64,000 nt of DNA from Ornithinibacillus caprae (GCF_009728145.1 NZ_WOCA01000004.1:124001-188000), one strand, 5' to 3'; counted from the stretch's first letter, positions 47,095 to 57,339 are shown. The notes: generated from the letters alone by a model not told the origin. Program-made: numbers and translations.

Positions 47095-49050
47095 TTGAGT
47101 AGGAGGGTAAAATTTTTTGCGACTAATGACCTAGCGTGTGGACCTAATCTAAGAAAAAGTGAAAAGGTTATACAGGAATACGAAAAAGGAAAAGAAGTAA
47201 ACGATATTAACGATATTATTGAGCTTAACAATATTAAGAAGTATTTTGATAATAAAATATACCTTTTAGAATGGGAATCTGAAGAAATTGAACGGTATGA
47301 GTCTTTCATTAAATCATCTTATAGTGAAATTGCAATATATATAAAATCCATTAATGAAGATAATTTCCAAGATTATTATTGTACAGTAGATAAAGATTAT
47401 ATTGATGAATATTGGGAGTTAATTGATAGATTCAAAGCTTATGAAAGTATTACTAAGGAGTTCTTTAAGGAATTTATAATTAATTTTAAAATACCCGTTT
47501 ATAAATTATTAAAGCATAAAAACATTGTAAGATATTATGAAGAAATAATTAGAGAATGTTTGCTAATAAATCCTTCATCTGCAGAAATATTATTGGACCA
47601 TTTTGAAATGGAACACATTTCTGAAAGGGCCCCTATATATATTCCAAAGAAGTTAAGCACACTAGATAAAGAAAGAATTATTATTAATTATATTGAAGGT
47701 AATAATCCAAATTTGAATTATCTGCAGCTTATATCGAATATACAAAGCAGTAAAGATAAACTAGATATTTCGCCAAAAACTTTGCTGAAAGCAAAAAGAA
47801 AAGCAGAGGAATTAGAAGCAGAACTCTTTCAGAATAACTCTGGGGTTTTAATGGAAACATCTGTTTTATTTACTAGTTCACAGGAAGAAGAGTATAAAGT
47901 AAAGATAGAGAATTCATCAGTAACTGCTACATATAGCAAAGAATGGATTGAAGAAAATAAAGATTATCCCACTCTATTAAATAATTTCATTTATTTATTT
48001 GGATTTGTAGATTTCCAAATGAGAAGCACTCATGTTAGCAAACTGAGTAATATGGGCGTATTTGAAAGGTATCTTCTTACATCATCCAAGAATGCTTATA
48101 AAAAAGGTGTAGCATTTGAACAAATGAATTCATTATCATTACTCCAATTAATGGGTTATTACAATGTATTATTTAGCATCGGAATTAGATTAGAGGAAGT
48201 TATTGAATGGTTTTTTAAACATTACTTATCAAGTGAGTTTAATGCTCAGAATTTTAAAACCACTATGCCGTCATCAAGCTCTACAATACTTGAAAAATGT
48301 ACAAATATAATGCCAACAATGGAATCTGTATTAAAGCAATTTACATTATTTGTTGATGAAGGTTATATAGATTTTGAATTGCTTGAAATTCGTTCAGAAC
48401 ATCTAATATACAAAAATATTCCTTCGTTAGTAGAAAAAAAGTATGCCTATGGTTATGGGAAAGAGTATGGAACTGCAACATTTTTACTTTTTTCAGATCA
48501 AAGTGGATTAGGTTATTACGAAAGGTCTAAAAAATCTTACGGTAGTTTTTATGAGTTACTTAGCAACGAAAAGTTAAGGTGGAGCGAATACCCTGAGCAT
48601 GTGCATTCAAGAATAAATTGGCTGATTGAGCATAATTATTTGTCAGTAGATAAGGAAGAGTTTATTTCTATTAGTAATAAGCCATTAATTATAATCTTAA
48701 AGGAGTTATATTTTAATGAAGTCATCAGTTATTGGAAATACCCTATGAGTTTTAGAAAGATAATTGATGAATTAGAAAAGAAATATATAATTGAATTCGA
48801 AAACTCCCTTTTTTCGAGGCCAGAACAGGACTATATAGATTATTTTCTTAACAAATCAAAATTTAATAATGGATTAGATTTAAGAAATAAATATAGTCAT
48901 ACACAGCCTTTCATACAAGAAGATGAACAAATACACCACCAAAATTATATGACATTCTTACGTATCTTTGTTCTATTAGTAATAAAAATTAATGACGATT
49001 TTTGTATTTCTGAAGAGATAACAGAAAATAGGAAAAAGGCATTGGATTAA
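47095..49050 (+). CDS. HEPN-type protein paired with the STAND-like ATPase
   Basis: The 651-residue protein ends in a helical domain with LDLRNKYSHTQ, an R-x4-H motif (Arg597, His602) as in HEPN ribonucleases of toxin and defence systems. The first 550 residues are helical with no recognised family. The start is TTG at 47095 with GGGGGT upstream, 78 bases after the ATPase gene in the same direction, suggesting one operon. It is the last gene of segment A; the terminator and attachment site begin directly after it. Confidence 0.65.
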   Translation: MSRRVKFFATNDLACGPNLRKSEKVIQEYEKGKEVNDINDIIELNNIKKYFDNKIYLLEWESEEIERYESFIKSSYSEIAIYIKSINEDNFQDYYCTVDKDYIDEYWELIDRFKAYESITKEFFKEFIINFKIPVYKLLKHKNIVRYYEEIIRECLLINPSSAEILLDHFEMEHISERAPIYIPKKLSTLDKERIIINYIEGNNPNLNYLQLISNIQSSKDKLDISPKTLLKAKRKAEELEAELFQNNSGVLMETSVLFTSSQEEEYKVKIENSSVTATYSKEWIEENKDYPTLLNNFIYLFGFVDFQMRSTHVSKLSNMGVFERYLLTSSKNAYKKGVAFEQMNSLSLLQLMGYYNVLFSIGIRLEEVIEWFFKHYLSSEFNAQNFKTTMPSSSSTILEKCTNIMPTMESVLKQFTLFVDEGYIDFELLEIRSEHLIYKNIPSLVEKKYAYGYGKEYGTATFLLFSDQSGLGYYERSKKSYGSFYELLSNEKLRWSEYPEHVHSRINWLIEHNYLSVDKEEFISISNKPLIIILKELYFNEVISYWKYPMSFRKIIDELEKKYIIEFENSLFSRPEQDYIDYFLNKSKFNNGLDLRNKYSHTQPFIQEDEQIHHQNYMTFLRIFVLLVIKINDDFCISEEITENRKKALD

Positions 49051-49070
49051 TGATTCCAATGCCTTTTTTT
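49033..49070 (+). terminator. Terminator at the right end of segment A
   Basis: GGCATTGG pairs with CCAATGCC and runs into seven T, overlapping the end of the HEPN gene. The same module, with a few changes, occurs at 61034-61068 next to the last attachment copy. Confidence 0.85.
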
Positions 49071-49087
49071 GCCCCTTAAATCACCAC

Positions 49088-49108
49088 GGTGAACCGTATC
49101 ATAAGTAG
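49088..49108 (+). repeat. SCC-type attachment repeat, copy 2
   Basis: This copy contains GAACCGTATCATAAGTAG and differs from the 21-base rlmH site at three positions. It lies in the same orientation, 18 bases after the terminator of segment A. Confidence 0.8.
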
Positions 49109-49619
49109 ATGAGGTTTTTTAAAACAGCATATTGAATTAGTCCTATTTTTATTGTTATAAAAATAGATTCTTCTTTTCTAATAATCGATTTTTGTTTCAT
49201 TTATAAGCACTGTTTACCATATAACTGTCTCTTTCCATCTCCAAATACTAATTAAATAGGATACCAATGGAAGGTTTAACAACGTCATTTAAATTAATGG
49301 CATTATCTCATCATTTATTTTTTAAAATCTAGGTTAAACTCTAACTGGGTGATTATTAATTCCTCCTACTCTGTTATCCGTGGTTGAAAACATTGTATCA
49401 CAAAGAATTAATATGGCCTTTCTCTATGTTCCTTTTTACACAATTATATAGCTTAATATGGAACTAGGGTCTCCTTGCCCCACAAGCAGTTCTATCTATA
49501 TAATTAAATTATAGTAAATTTTTTAAAATTCTAAGCGCAATACACATTCTTTCTAAATAAAAAAAGAAAAATTGTACGGGACTAGGCCCCCTGAACTTCT
49601 CGTGGAGGTGATTTTTGGA

Positions 49620-50525
49620 TTGGATTATTTGGATAAGGTTCAAGAATTCAGTGATTATGTAGAAGCGCATGTTGAGGATGAAATGAATTTCGATCACGTA
49701 ATTAACCAACTGTATTTTTCAAAATATCACTTCTATCGTGTGTTTAAGGCAGTTGTTGGACTGCCAGTTCAAGAATATGTGAAGAGACGAAAATTAGCCA
49801 AGGCAGCGGAATGTCTCCTCCATTCAAAGGATAGTATTCTCACCATTGCCTTTCAGTTTGGTTTTCAATCCCAAGAAGTGTTCACCAGGAACTTCAAAAA
49901 AATCTATGGTATTCCTCCTGGGAAATATAGAAAAGCTCCGATTCCACTCAGAAGTATCGATCGAATAAACGTGGAATCTATTAGACTGAATATGAAGTTG
50001 GCTAAAGGCAAAGTGAAAGTAAATGAGAAACTTGAAATGATAAATCGATTAATGTTGGTTGGCGTTGTTAATCAAGTAAGCGATCCAGATCCATTTTCTA
50101 TTATCGATAGAATGACAAATTTTTTCACCGAGGCGCATCTAGTTCCAAACAATCTAAATGAAAACGTCTATCGCGTCTGCTTTGATATCGACAACACAAA
50201 AGAAGTGGCGACATTCCAAGAACTCATTGCGATTGAAGTCAGTGACCTGAGTCAAATTCCTGATGGGATGGTGGGGAAGGTGATCGACAATGTCCATGTT
50301 GTTACTTATACACATCAGGGAAAATTGTTTAAAGATGAGGATGGTAAAATAATAGATACATATCATTTCATCTATCAATATCGAATTCCGCTACTGAAGG
50401 CAACATTAACGAGTGACTATATCATCGAAAAGTATGGGAAGGACTTTAAAGGACCGTATGAGGATGATGCTCATATGGACATATCCTTGTCGATTATTCC
50501 TGAAAGTAGCAACCAGAATCAATAA
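49620..50525 (+). CDS. AraC-family regulator with GyrI-like effector domain
   Basis: The 301-residue protein has an AraC-type double helix-turn-helix (about 1-110, including FSKYHFYRVFKAVVGLPVQEY and AFQFGFQSQEVFTRNFKK) and a C-terminal GyrI-like effector-binding domain (about 140-300). Such regulators respond to small aromatic molecules, drugs or peptides. The start TTG at 49620 is chosen because GGAGGTG lies 9 bases upstream. The longer frame from 49572 reads through the ribosome site. The next gene, an Ntn hydrolase 74 bases on, may be its target. Confidence 0.88.
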   Translation: MDYLDKVQEFSDYVEAHVEDEMNFDHVINQLYFSKYHFYRVFKAVVGLPVQEYVKRRKLAKAAECLLHSKDSILTIAFQFGFQSQEVFTRNFKKIYGIPPGKYRKAPIPLRSIDRINVESIRLNMKLAKGKVKVNEKLEMINRLMLVGVVNQVSDPDPFSIIDRMTNFFTEAHLVPNNLNENVYRVCFDIDNTKEVATFQELIAIEVSDLSQIPDGMVGKVIDNVHVVTYTHQGKLFKDEDGKIIDTYHFIYQYRIPLLKATLTSDYIIEKYGKDFKGPYEDDAHMDISLSIIPESSNQNQ

Positions 50526-50599
50526 ATTCTACGCCTTGCAAAGTATAGTTAATGGAGAAAGTAACGTTAGCTTAAAAAACATGGTGGAGGGATGCGGGA

Positions 50600-51655
50600 A
50601 TGTGTACAACATTTACATTTCAGAAAGAGAAAGCATTTGTATTAGGACAGAATTATGATTTTTATTATGGTCACGGACTTATTGTTGTAAGTCCGAGGGG
50701 ATTGAAGAAATATTCAATAACGAGAGGAGGTTCCCCAAGAATCACGTGGATCTCGAATTATGGTAGTGTGACATTCACTCAATTTGGCAGAGAGCTTCCG
50801 ATGAGTGGCATGAATGAAAAAGGATTGACGATTGCCATGATGCATCAGGAAGATGGCAGGCTTCCTTCAGAGGATGACCGTCCTGGATTGAACGAACTAC
50901 AGTGGATTCAATATCAGTTGGATCAATACCAGTCAGTTGAAGAAGTGGTGGAGCATTTGGAAGAGTTCAGGTTGGAAAAATCAGTATATGAGCTACATTA
51001 CACGATAGCTGATGCAACAGGGAAAACGGTGCTAATCGACTTTATTGATGGTGCATGCCATGTGACAGGTGATGCTGAATACTATACGATGACCAATACT
51101 AGTTATGAAAAATCAGTTGCGTATGCGAACCAGTTTGAGGATTTTCCAATTGAGAATTTATCAAATAAAGCGACCTCTCTCGATCGTTTTACTTTAGTAT
51201 ATCGGTTAGTAAAAGATATTCATGCTCAATCTGCTATTGGTAGTCCGATTCAAAAAGCATTTGAACTACTAGATAAAGTAGCAGTGAAACCCACGGCGCA
51301 AACACAATGGGATTGGGTTGGAAACGGGGTTCCACCAACCTTTACGTACTGGAGTATCGTTTTCAATATCACTAATCAAACCATTTTCTATAGGGATTTG
51401 CAAAATCATGAAATTCGATCCATTCATCTCAAAGACTTTTCGTTTCATAGTAGTGGTGAAGTACTGGCATTGGCTTTAGATAATAAAGATTCTGGTAGGA
51501 TTTCAAATCAGTTTCAACCATATCAGACAGAAGATAATGAGCGGATTATCTTAAAAAGCTATGAGCCAATTAGTGATCTTTTTCCTCCTAATGAACAGAG
51601 GGAGCTGATAACCTATCCCGATTCATTCAAGAGAGTTTTTGTTGAGGAAAATTAA
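50600..51655 (+). CDS. Linear amide C-N hydrolase (choloylglycine/penicillin acylase family)
   Basis: The 351-residue protein starts MCTTFTF, and the cysteine after the initiator would be the N-terminal nucleophile of the Ntn-hydrolase fold. NYDFYYGH and MSGMNEKGLTIAMM are family motifs. Members cleave linear amide bonds such as those in penicillin V, bile salts or acyl-homoserine lactones; the substrate here is unknown. GGAGGG precedes the ATG. It lies directly after the AraC-type regulator in the same direction. Confidence 0.87.
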   Translation: MCTTFTFQKEKAFVLGQNYDFYYGHGLIVVSPRGLKKYSITRGGSPRITWISNYGSVTFTQFGRELPMSGMNEKGLTIAMMHQEDGRLPSEDDRPGLNELQWIQYQLDQYQSVEEVVEHLEEFRLEKSVYELHYTIADATGKTVLIDFIDGACHVTGDAEYYTMTNTSYEKSVAYANQFEDFPIENLSNKATSLDRFTLVYRLVKDIHAQSAIGSPIQKAFELLDKVAVKPTAQTQWDWVGNGVPPTFTYWSIVFNITNQTIFYRDLQNHEIRSIHLKDFSFHSSGEVLALALDNKDSGRISNQFQPYQTEDNERIILKSYEPISDLFPPNEQRELITYPDSFKRVFVEEN

Positions 51656-51684
51656 ATAGGTAGAAGGGGCAGTTCTTATGTTTT

Positions 51685-51879
51685 TTATCGACATAGAGGA
51701 TGCCTCTTCTCTTTTTCGCTTAACAGGTAAAATGGGTGGTTGCGCTCAGATGCTGCGGCTTTGATCTGTATGTTCATTGACATAATAGAAAACCACAGAT
51801 CACTAAACCATTTGCCCTGAATTCTGATCTGAGGTATAAGTTGATTATTCACGAATACACTAGACGGTTGAAGTTCCAC
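51685..51879 (-). pseudogene. SymE-like small protein, probably decayed
   Basis: A 64-residue frame with GTG start contains LIPQIRIQGKWFSDLWFS, close to the SymE-type segment (P-x-I-R-I-x-G-K-W-L). SymE toxins are small nucleic-acid-binding proteins. The region after it deviates from the usual fold, and there is no ribosome site, so it is probably inactive. Confidence 0.35.
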
Positions 51880-51899
51880 TAAATGTTGATTTCAGCATA

Positions 51900-52565
51900 T
51901 CATTTCCATTCCAAGATACCATTTAAATCCTGATAAATAGAACGTGGTTTCAGATTTAATTCCTCGATTGGTGAATTTTCCCGGTTTATCCAAGCTGTTT
52001 TAAATCCAAAACTTCTCGCACCTGAAATATCCCACCCATTTGATGACATGAATAGCACCTCTTCACGTTCTACACCTAGAACATTTAATGCATAGGTATA
52101 GGAGGCGGGTGTTGGTTTAAATTGTTTGATATCATCAACACTAATGATTTCATCAAAAAATGGTTCTAAGCCGGAATTTTGAATTAGGGGCTCTAACATA
52201 TCTCGTGATCCGTTTGATATTACAGCGAGTTTTTTGTGTTTCATTTGCTTTAGAACAGATTTCACTTCTTGATAAGGAGATAGATTTTTATATGCTTCTA
52301 ATAAAAGCTGGAGATTATCGTTATCATAATCATGATTAAGTTTTTTAAGAGTATATCTTAATGAGTCCAGTGTAATATTAATAAATGGTTCATATTGCCC
52401 CATCATCTGACGTAAAAAAGAATACTCAAGTTGTTTTTGATGCCACAGGATACTGATTTCCTTCCCTTTATCCTTAAAAAGTTCATTACACTTTTCCTCT
52501 ACGGAATGAACATCAACTAAAGTTCCATAAACGTCAAATAGCAGTGCTTTAATTGTAGAATTCAT
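51900..52565 (-). CDS. Haloacid dehalogenase type II family hydrolase
   Basis: The 221-residue protein belongs to the HAD superfamily, L-2-haloacid dehalogenase subfamily. The nucleophile aspartate is in LLFDVYGTLVD, the Ser/Thr in VISNGSRDM, and the later motif in MSSNGWDISGA matches the dehalogenase type rather than phosphatases. The ATG at 52565 is chosen because AAGGAG lies eight bases upstream; a longer frame begins at 52586. It is transcribed alone. Confidence 0.9.
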   Translation of the reverse strand: MNSTIKALLFDVYGTLVDVHSVEEKCNELFKDKGKEISILWHQKQLEYSFLRQMMGQYEPFINITLDSLRYTLKKLNHDYDNDNLQLLLEAYKNLSPYQEVKSVLKQMKHKKLAVISNGSRDMLEPLIQNSGLEPFFDEIISVDDIKQFKPTPASYTYALNVLGVEREEVLFMSSNGWDISGARSFGFKTAWINRENSPIEELNLKPRSIYQDLNGILEWK

Positions 52566-52910
52566 ATTTCCTATTCTCCTTCTCATTAAAGATCGATTAG
52601 TTATGAAGTATTTTTAATTCTCTGTCAACTATTATTCTATCTTATTATGATAATAATGCAATACTTGATTGGGATTTATATGTAAAAAAATATTTGTGTG
52701 CTGCTGATTCAAAAGCGTTTAAGGATAACATCGCATGAGCAGCCATCAAATCTATAGAGTTACTGTATAGGGTTGTTTCTTCACGCACGATGCTGTTAGC
52801 ATTCACTAGATGTGACACAGCTATGGCGGGATAGTCGTATAAATCAAACGCAGCCAACCGGCTAATAATGAAAATTCAGGATGCAAAGGTTTGAAAAAAA
52901 TGTAAAAGGC

Positions 52911-53138
52911 CTATGATACTAAAAGATCCTCGATCATAACAACTAGCCATCCTAGAATCTCTAGTTCAAACCAGGCGCCTGATTCTTGGATGTTTTTGAG
53001 TGTCTGCATTGCGTCTCCATTTACGAGTAATGTTCTGTGTGCATAACCATAAGTGAAGGCTGCTGCAATGGCCATGATGAACAAGTAAACTCCTGCTTTG
53101 TATCGTTTGAATCCAATGCCTTTACAGGAGATTGACAA
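52911..53138 (-). pseudogene. Fragment of a DUF4386-like membrane protein
   Basis: The 75-residue frame (FKRYKAGVYLFIMAIAAAFTYGY) looks like the N-terminal helices of DUF4386 membrane proteins, which are normally about 220 residues. It is cut after the second helix. The rest of 52566-53130 contains another doubtful fragment (52645-52857) and nothing else that I can support. Confidence 0.4.
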
Positions 53139-53214
53139 TTGGTTCGAGCCGTATAGACAATTTTGGTCGAATAAGCTGGATGATTTGGAGAGACATCCTG
53201 ACCAAGAGGAGTAA
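53124..53214 (+). pseudogene. C-terminal fragment of an ArsR-type regulator
   Basis: About 30 codons read IDNWFEPYRQFWSNKLDDLE, the typical C-terminus of ArsR regulators. They end in a TAA that overlaps the ATG of the SRPBCC frame (TAATG). ArsR and SRPBCC genes are a common pair; here the regulator has lost its DNA-binding part, so a deletion joins this fragment to the DUF4386-like remnant. Confidence 0.55.
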
Positions 53215-53243
53215 TGCCGAAAAGCACTATGAGGAGGAAAAGC

Positions 53244-53725
53244 ATGTTAGCCGTTCTGCAACAAACCAAGGATGGATATGTGGCTCGTTTTGAGCGTCAT
53301 CTAAAGCATTCAGTTGAGAAAGTGTGGTCATCACTTACAGAAAATGACAAGTTGAAGAAATGGTTTTCCGATTTGCAAGTAGATGACCTCCGCGAAGGCG
53401 GACTATTAAGTTTGACATGCAAAACGGTACATTCGAGGAACTGAAAATAATCGAACTCAAATTGTATTCGGTATTGGAATATACTTGGGGAGATGATCAA
53501 GTTCGATTTGAACTGTATCCTGAATCTGATGGGTGTCGATTGGTCCTGATTGTAAAGATCAACAAAATTACCAGTCACACACCAAAAGATCTTGCGGGCT
53601 GGCATGTATGTTTGAATTTAATCCAAGCGTTGTTAGATGAACAATCGTTTGGCTCACGTAAAAACGAATGGGAAAAATGGTACAAAGAGTACGCTCAAAG
53701 TATTGACAAATTGAATAAAAGTTAG
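53244..53725 (+). pseudogene. SRPBCC-domain (AHSA1-like) protein, frameshifted
   Basis: Two frames together give an SRPBCC protein of about 160 residues. The first (ARFERHLKHSVEKVWSSLTE ...) breaks near 53409 and the second (MQNGTFEELKIIELK ... WEKWYKEYAQ) continues to 53725. GAGGAGG precedes the ATG at 53244. With the truncated ArsR fragment before it, this is a decayed ArsR-SRPBCC pair. Confidence 0.7.
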
Positions 53726-53735
53726 ATATTCACAA

Positions 53736-53760
53736 AACCCCGTTGCATCGCAGCGGGGTT
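53736..53760 (+). terminator. Intrinsic terminator after the SRPBCC remnant
   Basis: AACCCCGTTGC pairs with GCAGCGGGGTT (one G-U) around a three-base loop. Confidence 0.8.
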
Positions 53761-53807
53761 GCTTGTTATAGTGGAGTATTAATTCTGCTGCTTTACCACT
53801 GAATTTC

Positions 53808-53828
53808 CCAGAGCCGTATCATAAATAG
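53808..53828 (+). repeat. SCC-type attachment repeat, copy 3
   Basis: This copy contains GAGCCGTATCATAAATAG, two mismatches from the 18-base rlmH core, in the same orientation. The three bases before it no longer match. Confidence 0.7.
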
Positions 53829-54062
53829 TGGTAATAGGATGAAGAATCATTCTATTACCTTTATGTCTATTATAATTATCTTCCTAACGTCTAGCCTCTC
53901 AAAAAATTAAATTGAGTTAATATTAAGACGTAAAATGGTATAGATTTTATTCTTTACAATAAAAAGGTAGATAACATCAATACACACGAAGTTGGGTTAT
54001 CTGCCAAAACAATGGTAAAATGCAGATGTATTACTAAAGGAAATTTCTTGATATTTTGACTC

Positions 54063-54212
54063 TTAATTCTTACAACCGTTTTTGTCACAAGTTATTTTAC
54101 TGCTAGTATTTACCCAATGACTAGAGTGTTCTGTGGTATTAAATCCGCAACCAGTTGTTCCACCTTTTGCGCCACTGTGTACAATTCCAGTTGGTAAATG
54201 TTTAACTGCCAT
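54063..54212 (-). CDS. Small zinc-ribbon-like protein
   Basis: The 49-residue protein starts at 54212 behind a perfect GGAGGTG; the longer frame from 54305 has no ribosome site. It shows TGCGFN near the middle, a tryptophan, and ITCDKNGC near the end, the spacing of a small zinc ribbon (C-G ... W ... T-C-x-x-x-x-C). Similar tiny proteins occur in mobile elements. The function is unknown. It is transcribed away from the helicase gene at 54513. Confidence 0.6.
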   Translation of the reverse strand: MAVKHLPTGIVHSGAKGGTTGCGFNTTEHSSHWVNTSSKITCDKNGCKN

Positions 54213-54512
54213 TTTATCACCTCCAAAAATTTCCAATATTATATATACTATTATTCTACATAAATCGTCATATCCCTTCTTTTTTATTAAAACTCTTCCA
54301 TTCACATTGGTAATATTTAATATACTAAAAGCATAGATGGTAGATGAATCTTTTTATAGTTATAGATTCTTCGCTCCTGGATAGTAAATTAATGCTTGGC
54401 TTCTGAAACCGAAATGAATGAAAAGGGCAACTATGATAATATATAAAGAAAAAATTAATTCATTCCTCAATATGTTATATACGGAATTATTATCAATAGG
54501 TGGGATCTAACC

Positions 54513-57229
54513 TTGAACATAGAAATGCATTTAATCCTAGTAAAAAACGAGGATAAAACAGAACAAATTGACTCCTATAAAATTAACAATGGTATATGGA
54601 AAATTAAGTACCATAATACAAACAAAGAATATCCATATAAAAAAGAAGACGTCCGATTTCTTAGTGAACCCAAATCTATTGACCCTAAAATAAATATAGT
54701 ATATGCGAATGACCAACCAATTTCAGGCATTAATAAAATACTGGATTTTGGTTCACATATTAGAATTATATTTAACAGTGGATTTAAAAAGATATATAAA
54801 AGTTCGGAAATTGCTATAGAAAAAACCTCTTTAAGTAATGCAAGAGAAGGAAACACCTTTGAATATTTAAAAACACTAGCAAACGCTGTTAGCATAAAAC
54901 TTGATGGAGATGTGTCCTTTTTAAGAAAACAGTATAATAACCTCACTCAGATCAGTCCACGAAGTGTTTTATCAGCCTATTTAGGAAAGAAAAATCTAAT
55001 AACCCATACCAAACAGCAACAGATTATTTTTCCATTTGGATTTAATGCTAGTCAAAAGGCAGCTACCGAAAAGACGATGACAAGTCAACTTAGTATGATT
55101 GAAGGGCCACCAGGTACAGGTAAGACTCAAACCATTCTCAATATCATAGCAAATGCAGTAATCAATAATAAGACGGTTGCCATTGTATCCAATAACAACT
55201 CTGCAACAGAAAATGTAATGGAGAAACTACGTAAATATGGAATTGATTTTATTGCTGCTTATTTAGGGAATAAGGATAACCAGAAAAAGTTCTTCTCTGA
55301 ACAGAATAGGACTTATCCTAATATGAGTGATTGGGTTATGGAGGAGGAAGAAATTCAATCCATTAAAACATATCTTCATGAAGAGCAGCTTAAGTTAAAC
55401 GATGTGCTGGAGAGCCAAAATAGACGAGCCATTCTAAAAAGGAACTATCTGCGCTTCAAACCGAGTATAGTTACTTTGAAGATTACTATTCTGAATCAGG
55501 TTATCCGGAGTTTGATATAAAAACACTGTTTCCATTAAATGCAGATAAACTATTACAGATGATAGTAAAGTATAAACAACAAATTAAACTAGGGAAAATT
55601 AAATTTAGTAACAAATTACAGAATCTATTTGTTTATGGAATATATAATTTTAAAATCTATAATTCTTTACCCGAATTAGTCATTACACACTTACAAAAGA
55701 AGTATTATGACTTAAAGTCAAAAGAATTAAAGGACGAAATCGCTTTTTTAGATAACAAGCTAGAAAATTATAATTTTGAAAGTGCGATGAAGGAATATAG
55801 AGACCAATCTATGCGATTGTTTAAGGCAAGTTTGGGTAAGCGTTTTGGACGGGGTGGTTCTAGAACCACATTTAATACTAATTCACTTTGGAAGGATTTT
55901 GATCGTTTTATCAAAGAATATCCTGTTATCCTAAGTACAACGCATTCATTGCGTAATTGCGCTGCTAATAATTATTTATTTGATTATGTATTAGTTGATG
56001 AGGCCTCCCAGGTAGATATTGTAACGGGAGCTTTAGCTCTATCATGTGCAAAAAATGCAGTGATTGTTGGCGATGAAAAACAGCTTCCAAATGTAGTACC
56101 AGACGAAGTTAGGGGGAAAACTACAAAAGTTTTTAACGCGTTTCAACTTGATGAGGCATAAAATTATTCAAACCATAGTTTACTATCCTCAATTGAAACG
56201 TTATTTAGTGAGTTGCCTAAGACATTGTTAAAAGAGCATTATCGTTGTCACCCTAAGATTATAAACTATTGCAATCAAAAATTTTATAATAATGAGCTAG
56301 TCATTTTAACTGATGCTGAGGACCGTGAATACCCCTTAACTTTAATCAAAACAGTAAAGGGAAATCATGCAAGAGGTACCATGAACCAAAGGCAAATTGA
56401 TGTAATTACGAAAGAAATAATCCCAGAGCTTGGTGAAAATGAATCCATTGGGATAATAGCGCCATTTCGGTTACAAGCGGATAAAATACAAAAGGTTACA
56501 AGTGATAGCAGTATTGAAGCGGATACCGTGCATAAGTTCCAAGGCAGGGAAAAAGATATTATCATTTTATCCACCGTTTCTAATCAAATAAACGCTAATG
56601 ATTTTGCGGATAACTCAAATCTGATAAATGTAGCGGTTTCGCGAGCGGTCAAAAAATTAATTGTAGTAGTTGCTGAGGGTAGTGAAGAATGGCATGGAAC
56701 TAATATTAGCGATTTAATAAGGTATATTAAATACAATAATTACGAGATAAAAGATAGCCAAATCCATTCCGTATTCGATCTTCTTTATAGTAGCTATTCA
56801 GATCAATTAATGAAGGTTATGAAAAATAGTAAAAAAGTTTCCGAGCATATATCGGAAGTATTAATAAATAATGTGATTGAAAAAGTATTGAGAGAAAAGC
56901 CGTTTCAGACACTTGACTATGTTCTACATCAACCGTTAAGAATGCTAGTGAAAAATACAGAAATACTGACGGAAGAGGAACGGAAATATGCTATGAATAT
57001 CTTAACGCATACGGACTTTGTTATCTTTAATAAAATGAATAAGATGCCAGTATTAGTAGTTGAAGTAGATGGACATGCGTTCCATGCAAATAATCCAAAA
57101 CAACTTAAGAGAGATGAGATGAAAGATAATATATTACGAAAGTATCATATTCCTATTGTGAGATTGAAGACGACTGGGAGTGGGGAAGAAGAGGTCATTC
57201 GTAATAAACTATTGGGCATTTTGAAATAA
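54513..57229 (+). pseudogene. SF1 helicase with C-terminal nuclease-like domain, broken
   Basis: The three frames at 54513-55520, 55559-56161 and 56213-57229 together give one protein of about 900 residues. It has an UPF1/DNA2-like SF1 helicase with Walker A GPPGTGKT (residue 198), VLVDEASQVD as motif II and later motifs (DTVHKFQGREKD, NVAVSRAVKK), then a PD-(D/E)XK/DUF2726-like domain (THTDFVIFNKMNKMPVLVVE). A frameshift lies near 55437 and an in-frame TAA at 56159-56161. The start is TTG at 54513 behind AGGTGGG. It was probably a defence helicase-nuclease and now looks inactive. Confidence 0.75.
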
Positions 57230-57339
57230 AATTAGAAAATAAGTTTATATATATATCGGACGAAATTTAAAAATCATTTTAATTTGTCGAATATTATGAT
57301 ATTATGTAGATGAAAAAATACAATAAATCATCTTTTTAG

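Larger units (their letters stand above)
16325..49108. mobile_element. SCC-like element, segment A
   Basis: This stretch lies between the rlmH attachment site and the first downstream copy. It carries two large serine recombinases, a replication module and several defence systems, and it is visibly more AT-rich than the flanking chromosome, especially from 43 to 49 kb. As the segment closest to rlmH it is the most recently inserted or the outermost of the tandem set. Boundaries are placed at the end of each attachment repeat; the exact crossover base is not known. Confidence 0.75.
49109..53828. mobile_element. Island segment B between attachment copies 2 and 3
   Basis: This 4.7-kb stretch is bounded by two attachment copies but holds no recombinase. 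Its genes (AraC-type regulator, Ntn hydrolase, haloacid dehalogenase, decayed ArsR-SRPBCC pair) look like ordinary Bacillus cargo. It could be a non-autonomous cassette or a remnant of an older insertion. The first 490 bases (49109-49600) hold no supported gene. Confidence 0.5.

Noticed and set aside
52645-52857. A 70-codon minus-strand frame
   Set aside because: Composition is plausible but there is no ribosome site or family; it lies among decayed fragments.
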